A DNA stretch of 64,000 bases, taken from positions 186,001 to 250,000 of the forward strand of contig NZ_VLKE01000001.1 in NCBI RefSeq assembly GCF_007830265.1, in the 5' to 3' direction. Within the stretch, counting starts at the first letter, position 1, and the number at the start of each line of letters is the position of its first letter. The notes below the pieces were generated by a model that was not told the DNA's origin, did no database searches, and saw nothing but the letters and a program-made list of their open reading frames with translations. Below, piece after piece: positions 28,972 through 37,393 of this stretch. The DNA is from Micromonospora olivasterospora (GTDB lineage: Bacteria; Actinomycetota; Actinomycetes; Mycobacteriales; Micromonosporaceae). The translations under genes were made by a program, and so were the position numbers.

Positions 28972-28987
28972 GTCCTTACATAAGGAC
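28972..28987. promoter_or_regulatory. Palindromic operator between iolC and gntR
   Basis: GTCCTTA-CA-TAAGGAC is a perfect 7-base inverted repeat with a 2-base centre, in the 72-base divergent gap between iolC (-) and the GntR gene (+). HutC-type GntR proteins bind such short palindromes, so autoregulation and control of both directions is likely. Confidence 0.6.
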
Positions 28988-29016
28988 TTCTGGATGCCAG
29001 CCGGTATGCTGCACCC

Positions 29017-29757
29017 GTGACCAACCCGCTCCAGATCGTCGTCGACCGCTCGAGCCCGATCCCGCTGTACTTCCAGGTGGCCGAGCAGATCGAGGCCGCC
29101 ATCAATCAGGGCGTGCTCACCCCGGGCGAGAAGGTCGAGAACGAGGTCACGCTTGCCGCAGAGTTGGGCCTGTCGCGCCCCACCATGCGACAGGCGATCC
29201 AGACGCTGGTGAACAAGGGCCTGGTCGTGCGAAAGAGGGGCGTGGGCACGCAGGTCGTACAGAGCAAGGTGCGTCGCTCGGTCGGGCTCACCAGCCTGTA
29301 CGATGACCTTGCCTCGGCGAACCAGGATCCGCGCAGCGAAATCCTGCGCCTGGAGCGGATCGTCGCCGATGAACCGGCGTGCACGGCCCTCGCGCTCGAC
29401 TCCGGCGACAAGGTCTGGCATCTGAGGCGGCTACGTTTCATCGGCGAGGAACCGCTCGCCATCATGACCAACTACATCCCGGCAACGGTTGCGGATCTGG
29501 AGTCGTTCGACCTCGAGAACGGCGGACTGTATGGCTCATTGCGCCAACACGGCGTCCATATGCAAGTCGCCCGTCAACGCATCGGAGCCAGGCGCGCCGA
29601 AGGCGACGAAGCGCGCCTCCTCCGCCAGGCACGTGGCGCGCCTCTGCTGACCATGAGCCGCACCAGCTACGACAGTGCCGGAAGGATCGTCGAGTACTGC
29701 AACCACGTATACCGACCCGACCTCTACTCGTTCGAGACCACACTCGTCGACCGCTGA
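29017..29757 (+). CDS. GntR/HutC-family transcriptional regulator
   Basis: 246 residues from GTG 29017. The N-terminal winged helix (PLYFQVAEQIEAAINQGVL, 'ENEVTLAAELGLSRPTMRQAI', 'KGLVVRKRGVGTQVV') is followed by a UTRA ligand-binding domain (VWHLRRLRFIGEEPLAIMTNYIP, ending RIVEYCNHVYRPDLYSFE). It is transcribed away from the iolC-aldolase-mmsA operon across a palindromic site. It most likely represses the catabolic and transport genes until an intermediate, probably a sugar phosphate, binds the UTRA domain (inference from family). Confidence 0.9.
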   Translation: MTNPLQIVVDRSSPIPLYFQVAEQIEAAINQGVLTPGEKVENEVTLAAELGLSRPTMRQAIQTLVNKGLVVRKRGVGTQVVQSKVRRSVGLTSLYDDLASANQDPRSEILRLERIVADEPACTALALDSGDKVWHLRRLRFIGEEPLAIMTNYIPATVADLESFDLENGGLYGSLRQHGVHMQVARQRIGARRAEGDEARLLRQARGAPLLTMSRTSYDSAGRIVEYCNHVYRPDLYSFETTLVDR

Positions 29758-29778
29758 TTCCCTATCGAGGATCGGTTG

Positions 29779-29910
29779 TCAAGAGGGCGGGTTGCCGGTG
29801 GTGGTCTCGGCGACGCGGATGAGCAGCAGCGCGAGCCAGCGCAGCAGGATGTGGGCGCGGATGCGGTCCTCGCGGCGGTGCAACACCGGCCGTAGGTCCA
29901 GGGTGGTCTT
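29779..29910 (-). pseudogene. IS1634-type transposase C-terminal relic
   Basis: Minus-strand translation 'LDLRPVLHRREDRIRAHILL' followed by RWLALLLIRVAETTTG is the conserved end of IS1634/IS4-group transposases. Only about 40 residues remain, between gntR and an ISL3 fragment. Confidence 0.65.
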
Positions 29911-30007
29911 CATGTGGATGTGTCGGAAGGTCGGCTCTGGCACCGAAACGGTGGTGGGCACCGTCCTGAGTCGCCGGTGTTGTAGGTGATCATGATTCCG
30001 GTGGGAC

Positions 30008-30390
30008 GTGACCAAGTCGGTATTCCCCGGGCCGTCTTCGCTGGTCATCGAGCAGGTGATCGATCAAGGAGAGGTCGTGCAGGTCGCGGCCCGAACGGCG
30101 GGGACGCCGGAGGCCTGCCCGCAGTGCGGGCAGCTCAGCGACCGCGTCCACGCCTATCATCAGCGGCAGCTGGCTGATCTCCCGGTCGGCGGGCGGGCAG
30201 TGATCGTGCATGCACGGGTTCGCCGGCTGGTCTGCGCGGCGGGGTCCTGTTCGCAGCGGACGTTCCGGGAGCAGGTGCCCGTGCTGGCGCAGCGGTGGGC
30301 GCGGCGGACCCGGCAGCTGACGTCGGTCAAGCGGTCTGCGGTGTCGTACGTGTGGATCTCCGTAACGTCGGCCGTGGTCTCGTCGCAGGT
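30008..30390 (+). pseudogene. ISL3-family transposase N-terminal fragment
   Basis: 'VFPGPSSLVIEQVIDQGEVV', 'CPQCGQLSDRVHAYHQRQL', 'ADLPVGGRAVIVHARVRRLVC' and 'CSQRTFREQVPVLAQRWARR' are the zinc-finger and following region of ISL3 transposases. Homology stops near 30390 and the catalytic domain is missing. Confidence 0.75.
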
Positions 30391-30437
30391 GCCGTCCGTG
30401 GCCGGGTCGAATCGGGAGCTACCGGTCCAACCTCACT

Positions 30438-31010
30438 TCACCCCTCTTGACCGCCGGCGTTGGTCGCCCGGTCGATCAGGGTGCGCAGGTGTGCTTCGCC
30501 GAGGCCGTCGGGGCGGAACAGGATGCGGTACATGATCGGCGCGACCAGTTGGTCCATGACCGCCTCCAGGGGCGGTGTCGGTTCCTGCCGTTCGGTGGCG
30601 CGGGCGAGGATGATGTTGATCTGCTCTGCGGCGTAGGCGGAGCACTGCCCGGCGTTGGTGCCGTCGGGATCGCCGAGCAGTGCGTCCCGGATGTAGGCCT
30701 TCCCCGGTGGTGAGGACATCTCGTCGAGGAAGGACTCGGCCCAGGCGGCGAGATCTTCCGTGAAGGAGCCGTGGTCGTCGGGCGCCGCCTCGGGCCGCAG
30801 CCGTTCGACGGCCACGTCCGACAGCAGTTCCTGCAGGTCACCCCAGCGCCGGTAGATGGTCGAGGGGGTGACACCGGCCCGAGCGGCGATCATCGGGACG
30901 GTCAGGTTGTCGCGGTCGGTCTCGGCCAGCAGGGCGCGCACCGCGTCGTGGACCGACCTCTGGACGCGGGTGCTGCGGCCACCGGGGCGTGCCATGGGCT
31001 TGCGGCTCAT
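30438..31010 (-). CDS. TetR/AcrR-family regulator
   Basis: 190 residues from ATG 31010 (MSRKPMARPGGRSTRV). The N-terminal helix-turn-helix is clear ('VRALLAETDRDNLTVPMIAARAG', 'VTPSTIYRRWGDLQELL'), followed by a helical ligand domain. The longer open frame to 31757 runs through the amidase gene in reverse and is not real. A copy of the operator-like sequence found in the divergent promoter at 32577-32647 lies 11 bases upstream of its start. It therefore probably represses itself and the amidase/MFS unit, sensing a substrate of one of these. Confidence 0.87.
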   Translation of the reverse strand: MSRKPMARPGGRSTRVQRSVHDAVRALLAETDRDNLTVPMIAARAGVTPSTIYRRWGDLQELLSDVAVERLRPEAAPDDHGSFTEDLAAWAESFLDEMSSPPGKAYIRDALLGDPDGTNAGQCSAYAAEQINIILARATERQEPTPPLEAVMDQLVAPIMYRILFRPDGLGEAHLRTLIDRATNAGGQEG

Positions 31011-31020
31011 GGTCACCAGC

Positions 31021-31043
31021 CTAAGGCAAACGTTTCGCTTTAA
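31021..31043. promoter_or_regulatory. TetR operator ahead of the regulator gene
   Basis: The 23-base element contains GCAAACG and GCTTTAA and matches the element at 32624-32646 in 19 of 23 positions. It overlaps the last codons of the amidase gene, so this short gap serves as the tetR promoter. Confidence 0.6.
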
Positions 31044-32362
31044 CCGGTAGCCTCCTCGTGGGCCAGACCGACGCGCAGCAGGACGTCCTCGGTGAAGGGT
31101 GCTCCGATCAGCTGCAGGCCAATCGGCAGGGCGTCCTCGTCGAGGCCAACCGGAACGCTCAGAGCCGGAAAACCGGTCAGGTTCGCGGGAGCACAGAGCC
31201 GCACGTACGCGTCCGTCACGCTCTCCATCTCCCCGTTCGGCCAGACGATGCTCTCCTGCCCGATCGGAACCGCGGTGATCGGCACGGTCGGAGCGGCGAG
31301 GACGTCGACCTCGGTGAACAGCCCTGACCATGCCTCCCGGACCAGGGTGCGGGCACGCTGGCCGCGCAGGTATTCGCCGGCGCCCAGCAGCCCGCCGGCT
31401 TCGAGCAGGCCGCGGACGTCCTCGCCGTACAGGTCGGCGGCGGCGCGCAGGGTGTGCTCGTGGTAGGCGCTCGCCTCGGCCAGCATGATCACTGACTGCG
31501 CGGGGACGAGGTAGCGCGTCATCGGGATGTCCACGTCGACGAGGGTGGCGCCCAGCGCGGCGAGCTTGTCGACGGCGGCGAGCACCGCCCTCTCGACCTG
31601 CGGGTCGAGCCGGTCGAAGTAGTAGTTCCGCGGCACGCCCACGCGAATTCCGCGCAATTCGGTGTGCAGCGCGGCGCGGCGCCCGGTGAGGGCGGAGAGG
31701 GCGAGAGCGGCGTCGGCGACCGTACGCGTGATCGGTCCGACGTGGTCCAGGGACCACGACAGTGACGTCACGCCCTGGCGGGGCACGAGGTCGTACGTCG
31801 GCTTGAGGCCCACCACGCCGTTGAGGGCGGCCGGGACGCGGATCGAGCCGCCGGTGTCGGTGCCGAGGGCGAAGGTGGCGCTGCCCGCGGCCACGGCTGC
31901 CGCGGACCCTCCGCTGGATCCGCCGGCCACCCTGTCGCCGTTGACGGCGTTGCGCGTCTGCGGCGTGATCAGACCGTAGGCGAACTCGTGGGTGTGGGTC
32001 TTGCCGAGCATGATCGCCCCAGCGTCGCGCAGGCTCGACACCACCGCGCTGTCCTTCTCGGCGCGGTGGCCGTCGCGCACCCCGGAGCCCGCACCGGTGG
32101 GTCTGCCCTCGATGTCGATGAGGTCCTTGATGCCGACCGGGATGCCGGCGAGCGGGCCAGCGTCCCGGCCGGCGGCCAGCGCGCGTTCGGCCGCGCGCGC
32201 CGCCTCGCGCGCTCCGTCGGCGTCGATCGCGGAGTACGCGTTGAGCTGGGGCTCCGTGCGCTCGGCGCGCTCCAGCACGGCGTCGACCACCTCGACGGGC
32301 GAGAGTTCGCGAGCCTGGATCGCGGCGGCGAGTTCGGTAAGCGACAGGTCAGGCAGCTGCAT
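31040..32362 (-). CDS. Amidase-signature enzyme (GatA-like)
   Basis: 440 residues from ATG 32362, preceded by AAAGGA at 5-6 bases; ATG 32368 is too close to that site. The triad is complete: Lys in [10 protein letters not shown], cis-Ser in [16 protein letters not shown], nucleophile Ser in [15 protein letters not shown]. It hydrolyses a carboxamide in the cytoplasm; the substrate is unknown. It overlaps the AtzG-like gene by 14 bases and is divergent from an MFS and a metallo-hydrolase gene. The unit looks like uptake or efflux plus hydrolysis of a xenobiotic or antibiotic-like amide, though nothing in the sequence proves this. Confidence 0.88.
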   Translation of the reverse strand: MQLPDLSLTELAAAIQARELSPVEVVDAVLERAERTEPQLNAYSAIDADGAREAARAAERALAAGRDAGPLAGIPVGIKDLIDIEGRPTGAGSGVRDGHRAEKDSAVVSSLRDAGAIMLGKTHTHEFAYGLITPQTRNAVNGDRVAGGSSGGSAAAVAAGSATFALGTDTGGSIRVPAALNGVVGLKPTYDLVPRQGVTSLSWSLDHVGPITRTVADAALALSALTGRRAALHTELRGIRVGVPRNYYFDRLDPQVERAVLAAVDKLAALGATLVDVDIPMTRYLVPAQSVIMLAEASAYHEHTLRAAADLYGEDVRGLLEAGGLLGAGEYLRGQRARTLVREAWSGLFTEVDVLAAPTVPITAVPIGQESIVWPNGEMESVTDAYVRLCAPANLTGFPALSVPVGLDEDALPIGLQLIGAPFTEDVLLRVGLAHEEATG

Positions 32363-32564
32363 GATCATCCTTTTGTTGACGCGTGCCGGCCTCGTACACG
32401 AAGGCCGGTGGTGTGTCGCCGAAGTCGAGCTCCCGCAGGACGTTGACGACGTCGTGGATGTGGTTGGTCGCCGCCGCGAGCCCGGCGTGCCGGGCTTCCT
32501 CGACCAGCAGCCCGGCACGGGCGGCGAGAGCGGCCGCCTCCGGGGGCGTGAGGGGGGTGGTCAT
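32349..32564 (-). CDS. AtzG-like small amidase partner
   Basis: 71 residues from ATG 32564; GGAGG is 6 bases upstream, whereas ATG 32570 touches it. 'LTPPEAAALAARAGLLVEEARHAGLAAATNHIHDVVNVL' with a Pro-rich C-terminus ('DTPPAFVYEAG') resembles AtzG/DUF4089-type subunits that stabilise amidases such as AtzE. The 14-base overlap with the amidase start supports joint production. This is the second amidase and small-subunit pair in the window. Confidence 0.72.
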   Translation of the reverse strand: MTTPLTPPEAAALAARAGLLVEEARHAGLAAATNHIHDVVNVLRELDFGDTPPAFVYEAGTRQQKDDHAAA

Positions 32565-32576
32565 GCACATCCTCCA

Positions 32577-32647
32577 CTTAAAGCTAAGGGTTTGCGTTAG
32601 GGAACCATACGGGCTACGGTCCACTAACGCAAACGGATAGCTTTAAG
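32577..32647. promoter_or_regulatory. Mirror-symmetric divergent promoter with two TetR operators
   Basis: Elements 32577-32600 and 32624-32647 are inverted copies (about 20 of 23 bases) separated by 23 bases. Including the flanking Shine-Dalgarno CCTCC/GGAGG sequences the arms reach 30 bases. Each contains TTTGCGTTAG or its complement and a TTTAAG box. The same element precedes tetR at 31021. Confidence 0.7.
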
Positions 32648-32657
32648 TGGAGGTGTC

Positions 32658-33899
32658 ATGCCAGCGGGACTCTTCCCCCGGTACGCGGCGGTGCTCATCG
32701 CACTGCTGGCCGCCTCCAGCGCGCCGACCCCGCTCTACCCGCTCTACCAGCAGCAATGGAAACTCTCGGAACTCACGATCAGCGTCGTCTTCGCCGTCTA
32801 CCCCGTGGGGTTGCTGCTGGCGTTGCTGCTCGCCGGCGCCCAGTCCGACCGCTACGGCCGTAAACCGGTCACCGTGATCGCTCTGATCGTCCAGGCGGTC
32901 GCGATGCTGCTGCTGGCTGTTGCCGCCGGGCCTGGCCTGCTGATCGCCGCGCGGGCCGTACAGGGAATCGCCACCGGCGTGGCCATCGGGGCGGCCGGCG
33001 CCGCCCTGCTGGACCTCGAAGCCCCCGGTCGCCCGGGACGCGGTGCGCTGGCCAACAGCGTCGCACCTCCCGCAGGGATGGCGCTCGGCGTCGTAGCCGC
33101 GACCGTGCTCGTCTACCTCCGCCCTGAGAACACCGTGATGATCTACCTCGCCCTGGCGGTCCTGTTCATCGCCGGGGCAGCGATGCTCCTCACAGGGCCA
33201 GAGCCGCGACTTCGACCGCCCGGCTCCATGCGGCCGTCCACCCCCGCCACGGCGACTGCGACGACCGGCGCAACGCACATCAACTCGGCCCCACCGCGCC
33301 GTCAGCTCCGGGTGCCCGCGACGGCTCGCCGCGAACTGCGGATCCTGGCCGCGGCGATGGTGGCGGTCTGGGCGCTCGGCGGCTTCTACTCCTCGCTCGG
33401 CCCGTCCCTGCTGCTGCACATCGCCCCGGACCTGCCCCTCGCGGCAGGCGGCCTGATCTTCCTCGCTGTGACGGTCACCGCCGTACCGGCTGTGCTGCTC
33501 ACCAGAGCGGCACCCCGCGCGGCAGTTCGGGTCGGCAGCCTGGCCGTACCCCTCGCCGCGGTACTGACCGTGGCCGCTCTGCACGGCGGCGGACCGCCCG
33601 CGCTGCTCGGCGGGGCGGTACTGGCCGGCGCCGCGTTCGGCATGGTCAACCAGGGCAGCGTACGCATCATCACCGCACCGGTCGGCGAGCGCCACCGAGC
33701 CGCGGTCGTCGCCGTGTGCTCCATCGTCAACTACCTGGCGATGAGCCTGCCCGCCGTCGCGGTGGGCGCCGTCGCCCGCACGTCCGGTCTCGCCACCGCC
33801 ACGCACGTCTACGCCGTGGGCACCGTCCTGCTCGGACTCGCCGCCTCGGTGGTGCTCGCCCTGGCTCCCCGTTCGATCCCCAACACCGAAGGACACTGA
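32658..33899 (+). CDS. MFS transporter
   Basis: 413 residues from ATG 32658 with GGAGG five bases upstream. Twelve hydrophobic segments can be traced. The first half shows 'APTPLYPLYQQQWKLSELTISVVFAVYPVGLLLALLLAG', then the MFS loop signature 'QSDRYGRKPVTVIAL'. A long hydrophilic loop near residues 185-215 splits the halves. The substrate is unknown. Control by the neighbouring TetR regulator suggests drug efflux or uptake of the compound handled by the divergent amidase. Confidence 0.88.
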   Translation: MPAGLFPRYAAVLIALLAASSAPTPLYPLYQQQWKLSELTISVVFAVYPVGLLLALLLAGAQSDRYGRKPVTVIALIVQAVAMLLLAVAAGPGLLIAARAVQGIATGVAIGAAGAALLDLEAPGRPGRGALANSVAPPAGMALGVVAATVLVYLRPENTVMIYLALAVLFIAGAAMLLTGPEPRLRPPGSMRPSTPATATATTGATHINSAPPRRQLRVPATARRELRILAAAMVAVWALGGFYSSLGPSLLLHIAPDLPLAAGGLIFLAVTVTAVPAVLLTRAAPRAAVRVGSLAVPLAAVLTVAALHGGGPPALLGGAVLAGAAFGMVNQGSVRIITAPVGERHRAAVVAVCSIVNYLAMSLPAVAVGAVARTSGLATATHVYAVGTVLLGLAASVVLALAPRSIPNTEGH

Positions 33900-33905
33900 A
33901 GCGCC

Positions 33906-34802
33906 ATGACCGCCACCTGGACCGTAGGCTCCATCACCATCCACCGCATCGACGAACTGCTGCTCGCCCCACAGACCGGGCGGTGGCTGCTGCCGGACGC
34001 GACCCCCGACCTGGTCGCCCGGCAGGACTGGCTACGCCCCGACTTCGCCAGCCCCGACGCCGAGCTGCGCCTGCACAGCCACAGCTTCGCCGTCGAGACC
34101 GAAGGACTGCGGGTGCTCGTCGACACCGGCATCGGCAACGGCAAGAGCCGCGCCAACCCGGCCTGGCACAACCTCGACACCACCTACCGGGACAACCTGC
34201 GTAGCGTCGGCTTCACGCCGGACTCCGTCGACCTGGTCGTGCTGACCCACCTGCACACCGACCACGTCGGCTGGAACACCCACGAGGTCAACGGAACCTG
34301 GGTTCCCACCTTCGGCAACGCCCGCCACATCACCTCCCGCGTGGAGCGCGAATTCTGGGCCGGGTACGCAATGGACGCGCCGCGCCGGCAGATGTTCGAG
34401 GACTCGGTGCTCCCGGTGGAACAGGCCGGTCTGCTCGAGCCCGTCGAGGTCCCCGGCGACGGGATCGAGATCGCCCCGGGGCTGCGGCTGCTACCCACCC
34501 CCGGCCACACCCCCGGCCACATCTCCGTCCACCTCAGCAGTGCGGGAGAGACAGCACTGATCTCGGGCGACGCCCTCCACCACCCCGTCCAGTTGGCCCA
34601 TCCCTCGCTGAGCTCCTGCGTCGACATCGACGCAACCCAGGCCGAGGCCACCCGCCGACGGCTGCTCGCCTCACTCGCCGGCACCGGCACCCTTCTACTG
34701 GGCAGCCACTTCCCCGCTCCGACCGGCGGACACGTGCTGCCTGAGGGCGACGCCTACCGCCTCGGGCATCAGGCGAAGGCGGCAGTCCCGGCATCGAGTT
34801 GA
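33906..34802 (+). CDS. Metallo-beta-lactamase-fold hydrolase
   Basis: 298 residues, 6 bases after the MFS stop, so co-transcribed. The metal-binding motif THLHTDHVGW is at about residues 113-122, with later ligands in 'LLPTPGHTPGHISVHL', 'LISGDALHH' and a final His in GSHFPAP. This pattern is that of the AHL-lactonase/glyoxalase-like branch of the superfamily. It probably hydrolyses a lactone, thioester or lactam in the cytosol. With an exporter beside it and an amidase opposite, a detoxification or quorum-quenching role is plausible but unproven. Confidence 0.85.
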   Translation: MTATWTVGSITIHRIDELLLAPQTGRWLLPDATPDLVARQDWLRPDFASPDAELRLHSHSFAVETEGLRVLVDTGIGNGKSRANPAWHNLDTTYRDNLRSVGFTPDSVDLVVLTHLHTDHVGWNTHEVNGTWVPTFGNARHITSRVEREFWAGYAMDAPRRQMFEDSVLPVEQAGLLEPVEVPGDGIEIAPGLRLLPTPGHTPGHISVHLSSAGETALISGDALHHPVQLAHPSLSSCVDIDATQAEATRRRLLASLAGTGTLLLGSHFPAPTGGHVLPEGDAYRLGHQAKAAVPASS

Positions 34803-35034
34803 TCCACCGGCTGATCGGGCTCGGCTGTGCGTGCAGGACATTCGCGGCTACCGACGCGGCGACGCCGAGGGCGAGGGTGCGCGCACCGTCGCCTCGGCGT
34901 CGGGGCACTCCATGAGAACGGCTCGGCGGCGTGCGGCCGGGCCGATTGCCCGGGAACTGGCTCGATTCACGCGGCAGCTGACGTGCAGCCTTGCGAGGCA
35001 ACGAGGAGGTTGCCGACTTCGGACAGCCGAGCAC

Positions 35035-35552
35035 CGGGTGTTGCAGTACAGCCGGATCAACGCCTCGTCGCGCAGATTGGCGAAGCCCTTGCCCTTGCAC
35101 GCGTCGAGGAGCTTGCCGGTGTCCTCGTCGCACACTACCGGGATCAGCTTCCGGGGCGTCTTCGGCTGCCGCACCCGCTCCATCGGCGACCGGTCGATGG
35201 CCTGCTCGTCAACGAGCAGCCACTTGAAGAACTGCTGCAACCCCTTGTGCTTGTTCAACGCCGTCGACGCGGACCTGGTGTCGATCATCCACGCCTGGAA
35301 CGCCTCCACGTGCGCCCGCGTCACCGGACACGGGTCGTCGGCCGCGTCCTCGGCATCCGGGTCCGGCGAGTGCTCCCCCAGATAGCGGCCAAGTTGCGCG
35401 GCGGCGAGCAAGTAGTTGTAGCGGGTGGTCTGCGGGTAGTTCCCGGCCCGCAGCGACCGGTCCCAGTCCCGAAGGAACCCGGCCCAGGTCCGGGACAGTC
35501 CCGAGGAGCCCCCCGACGGTGAGCTTCTGAAGATCCAGTAGTGACCTGACAA
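35035..35552 (-). pseudogene. Tyrosine recombinase N-terminal fragment
   Basis: 'FLRDWDRSLRAGNYPQTTRYNYLLAAAQLGRYL', 'VEAFQAWMIDTRSASTALNKHKGLQQFFKWLL', 'MERVRQPKTPRKLIPVV' and 'RDEALIRLYCNT' are the core-binding domain and the first part of the catalytic domain. The catalytic Arg block is lost where the sequence changes character near 35035; the rest (34803-35034) is unrecognised. Immediately upstream lies a tRNA 3' segment, the expected attachment site for such an integrase. Confidence 0.75.
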
Positions 35553-35658
35553 CCTGCCCGAGTCAAGGAGTCCAACAGCGGCGTGCTAGACCGGGCATCC
35601 ATGCCAAGCAATAAAAGTAGGGCTCCTGCAAGTCGCTGACCTGCGGAAACCATTTCAC

Positions 35659-35695
35659 TGTCGGGACGGCCGGATTCGAACCGACGACCCCTGAC
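35659..35695 (-). tRNA. 3' half of a tRNA gene (attachment-site remnant)
   Basis: On the minus strand there is a T arm (GTCGG-TTCGAAT-CCGGC) followed by an acceptor 3' strand CGTCCCG and discriminator A. No matching 5' acceptor strand, D arm or consistent anticodon arm is found upstream, so the gene is incomplete and its amino acid cannot be assigned. Such 3' segments are recreated by integration of elements with tyrosine recombinases. The rest of 35553-35932 shows nothing coding. Confidence 0.6.
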
Positions 35696-35932
35696 CAGAA
35701 GTAGTCCGGTGGCCCAGCGGCATGCTCACGCACGTTTGCCCAGGTCGCCTCAAGCATAATCCGGCCGAGTAAAGGGGTCGTCGACCACGTCACCCGCCGT
35801 GCTGTGCGGCGGTCTGAACCCGCCGGCGTGAGCAGTCAGCTTCTCCGCCGCATCTGGCCCACCCGCACGAGAACCGTCGCATCGCGCGGAAGCGGCTCAA
35901 CCCGGAGCAGATCGCGTAGGCGGCCTGTGCGG

Positions 35933-37384
35933 TTACCCCCGCCAGGCCGACAAGATCTCCGAAGGACCCCACACCACATCCGCTTTCGTCGGGTCGACCT
36001 GTGGCGACACGCCGCTGAGGGAGACGATCACGAGCCCGCAACGGCTGTGGTCGAAGCCGGGCACCTGTGCCGCGCCCGCCGCCAGTTCGGCAAGGTCGCG
36101 CGCGTCGAAAGGACTGCTGAGCCACTTAATCGAACCCGCGAAGTAGACGGTCTGAGCCACCGGCGCCCGGTCCGCGCCAATGATGTCGATCTCCGGGTTG
36201 AACTGGCGGTTCCACCAACCCCCAACCGCCTGCACGTCTGACCAGGGCAGGCTTCCGGCGATCGCGGCGAGTTCCAGGGACTCTCGGATAAGCGGTTCGA
36301 CGGCGCGGCCACGCCATCCCTTCCAGCGCCGCTGGACGAGTTTGAATGCTGCCTCCGGGCGGCCTCGACGGGCCTGTTCCTGCGCGCCACGGAGAATCGC
36401 CAGGTACAGGCGTAAGTTGCTGTCGGCGACTCGATACAACGCCGGTCTGCTCGGCTTCGTCGACAGCGGCTCGTCGACGGCCAGCACCCTCTTTTCCTCC
36501 ACCAGCCGGCGCAGGAGAGGGGAGAGCAGACCGGACGCGAGCGGAGATTGGGCACCGCCTGCCGTCGAGGCGATGTTGGCATAGGCCCGATCGCCGCCAC
36601 CGATTGCCTCAAGGACGCGGCGTGCCTGGTCCGGCGCGGGGAACTCGGCCAGCAGCGCCGCTTCCGGGATGCTGAAGACGACCGAGGCCGGATCGGCGCA
36701 CTCCTCCTCGAGGAAGGCCAGCGGCGGCTTGGCCGGTGGCCAGGCCCTAATGATCCCCGGGAGACCTCCGCAGATCAGATGCGCATCAATTGCATCTGCC
36801 CCGCTGAGATCCAGCGCGCGCGCCGTCTCCGCCGGGCTCAGCGGCCCGAGCACGAGCGCGTCGGCGCGGCCGAAAAACGGCCGGTCGTATGCGGTCAGCC
36901 GCTCCATCATGTGGACGTCGCTGCCTAGGAGCAGAAGGAGTACGGGCTTGGTGGACAGTAGCCGGTCCCAAGCCGTCTGCAACGCGCCGTCGAAGAGCGC
37001 ATCCTGCTCGGCAAGCCATGGAACCTCGTCGATAACGACCACGGATGGGACGTCCGGGAGGACAGAGGCTAGCGACCGGAAGGCGTCTGGCCAACCTCCG
37101 GCGGATATCGGCACCAAATCCGGGTTCGTCGGCAGCGGTGAATCACGCAACTCGGCCAGGAAGGTGGAGATCGCCTCGGTAGAGGACGCGCCCTTGGTTG
37201 CGGCGTAGAAGAGGTAAGGCACCTCAGCGCGGTTGCAGAACTCCTGGACGAGCCGCGATTTGCCCACCTGGCGCCGGCCCCGGATGGTGACCGCCAGTCC
37301 GGCACTCCCTGTTCGGAGCCGGTCCAGCCGCTTCTGCAACAAGGCAAGTTCGGCCGTTCGACCGACGAAGATTCCCGGCATCAT
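35933..37384 (-). CDS. AAA ATPase with C-terminal DUF234-type nuclease-like domain
   Basis: 483 residues from ATG 37384. 'GIFVGRTAELALLQKRLDRL', Walker A TIRGRRQVGKSRLVQEF and Walker B SVVVIDEVPWLAEQ are followed by a winged helix (ANIASTAGGAQSPLASGLLSPLLRRLVEE). The C-terminal 'WWNRQFNPEIDIIGADR...SIKWLSSPF' matches the restriction-endonuclease-like DUF234 fold (E-x-D and SIKW). These archaeal-type ATPases are widespread, mobile and of unclear function; defence or toxin-antitoxin roles have been suggested. A large palindrome sits 10 bases upstream and there is no obvious Shine-Dalgarno, so translation may be leaderless. Confidence 0.87.
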   Translation of the reverse strand: MMPGIFVGRTAELALLQKRLDRLRTGSAGLAVTIRGRRQVGKSRLVQEFCNRAEVPYLFYAATKGASSTEAISTFLAELRDSPLPTNPDLVPISAGGWPDAFRSLASVLPDVPSVVVIDEVPWLAEQDALFDGALQTAWDRLLSTKPVLLLLLGSDVHMMERLTAYDRPFFGRADALVLGPLSPAETARALDLSGADAIDAHLICGGLPGIIRAWPPAKPPLAFLEEECADPASVVFSIPEAALLAEFPAPDQARRVLEAIGGGDRAYANIASTAGGAQSPLASGLLSPLLRRLVEEKRVLAVDEPLSTKPSRPALYRVADSNLRLYLAILRGAQEQARRGRPEAAFKLVQRRWKGWRGRAVEPLIRESLELAAIAGSLPWSDVQAVGGWWNRQFNPEIDIIGADRAPVAQTVYFAGSIKWLSSPFDARDLAELAAGAAQVPGFDHSRCGLVIVSLSGVSPQVDPTKADVVWGPSEILSAWRG

Positions 37385-37393
37385 GTAATCCCA

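Noticed and set aside
30438..31757. Long 439-residue version of the TetR frame
   Set aside because: The added N-terminus runs opposite to the amidase gene; the helix-turn-helix starts properly at ATG 31010 behind the operator.
32643..33944. 433-residue minus-strand open frame opposite the MFS gene
   Set aside because: Gly/Arg/Asp-rich shadow; the MFS frame has transmembrane segments, the loop motif and a good ribosome-binding site.
19662..34802. A biosynthetic gene cluster for a natural product
   Set aside because: There are no synthases or tailoring sets; the genes are uptake, degradation and regulation.
34850..35700. A resident prophage
   Set aside because: Only a truncated integrase and a tRNA fragment are present; there are no capsid, terminase or lysis genes.
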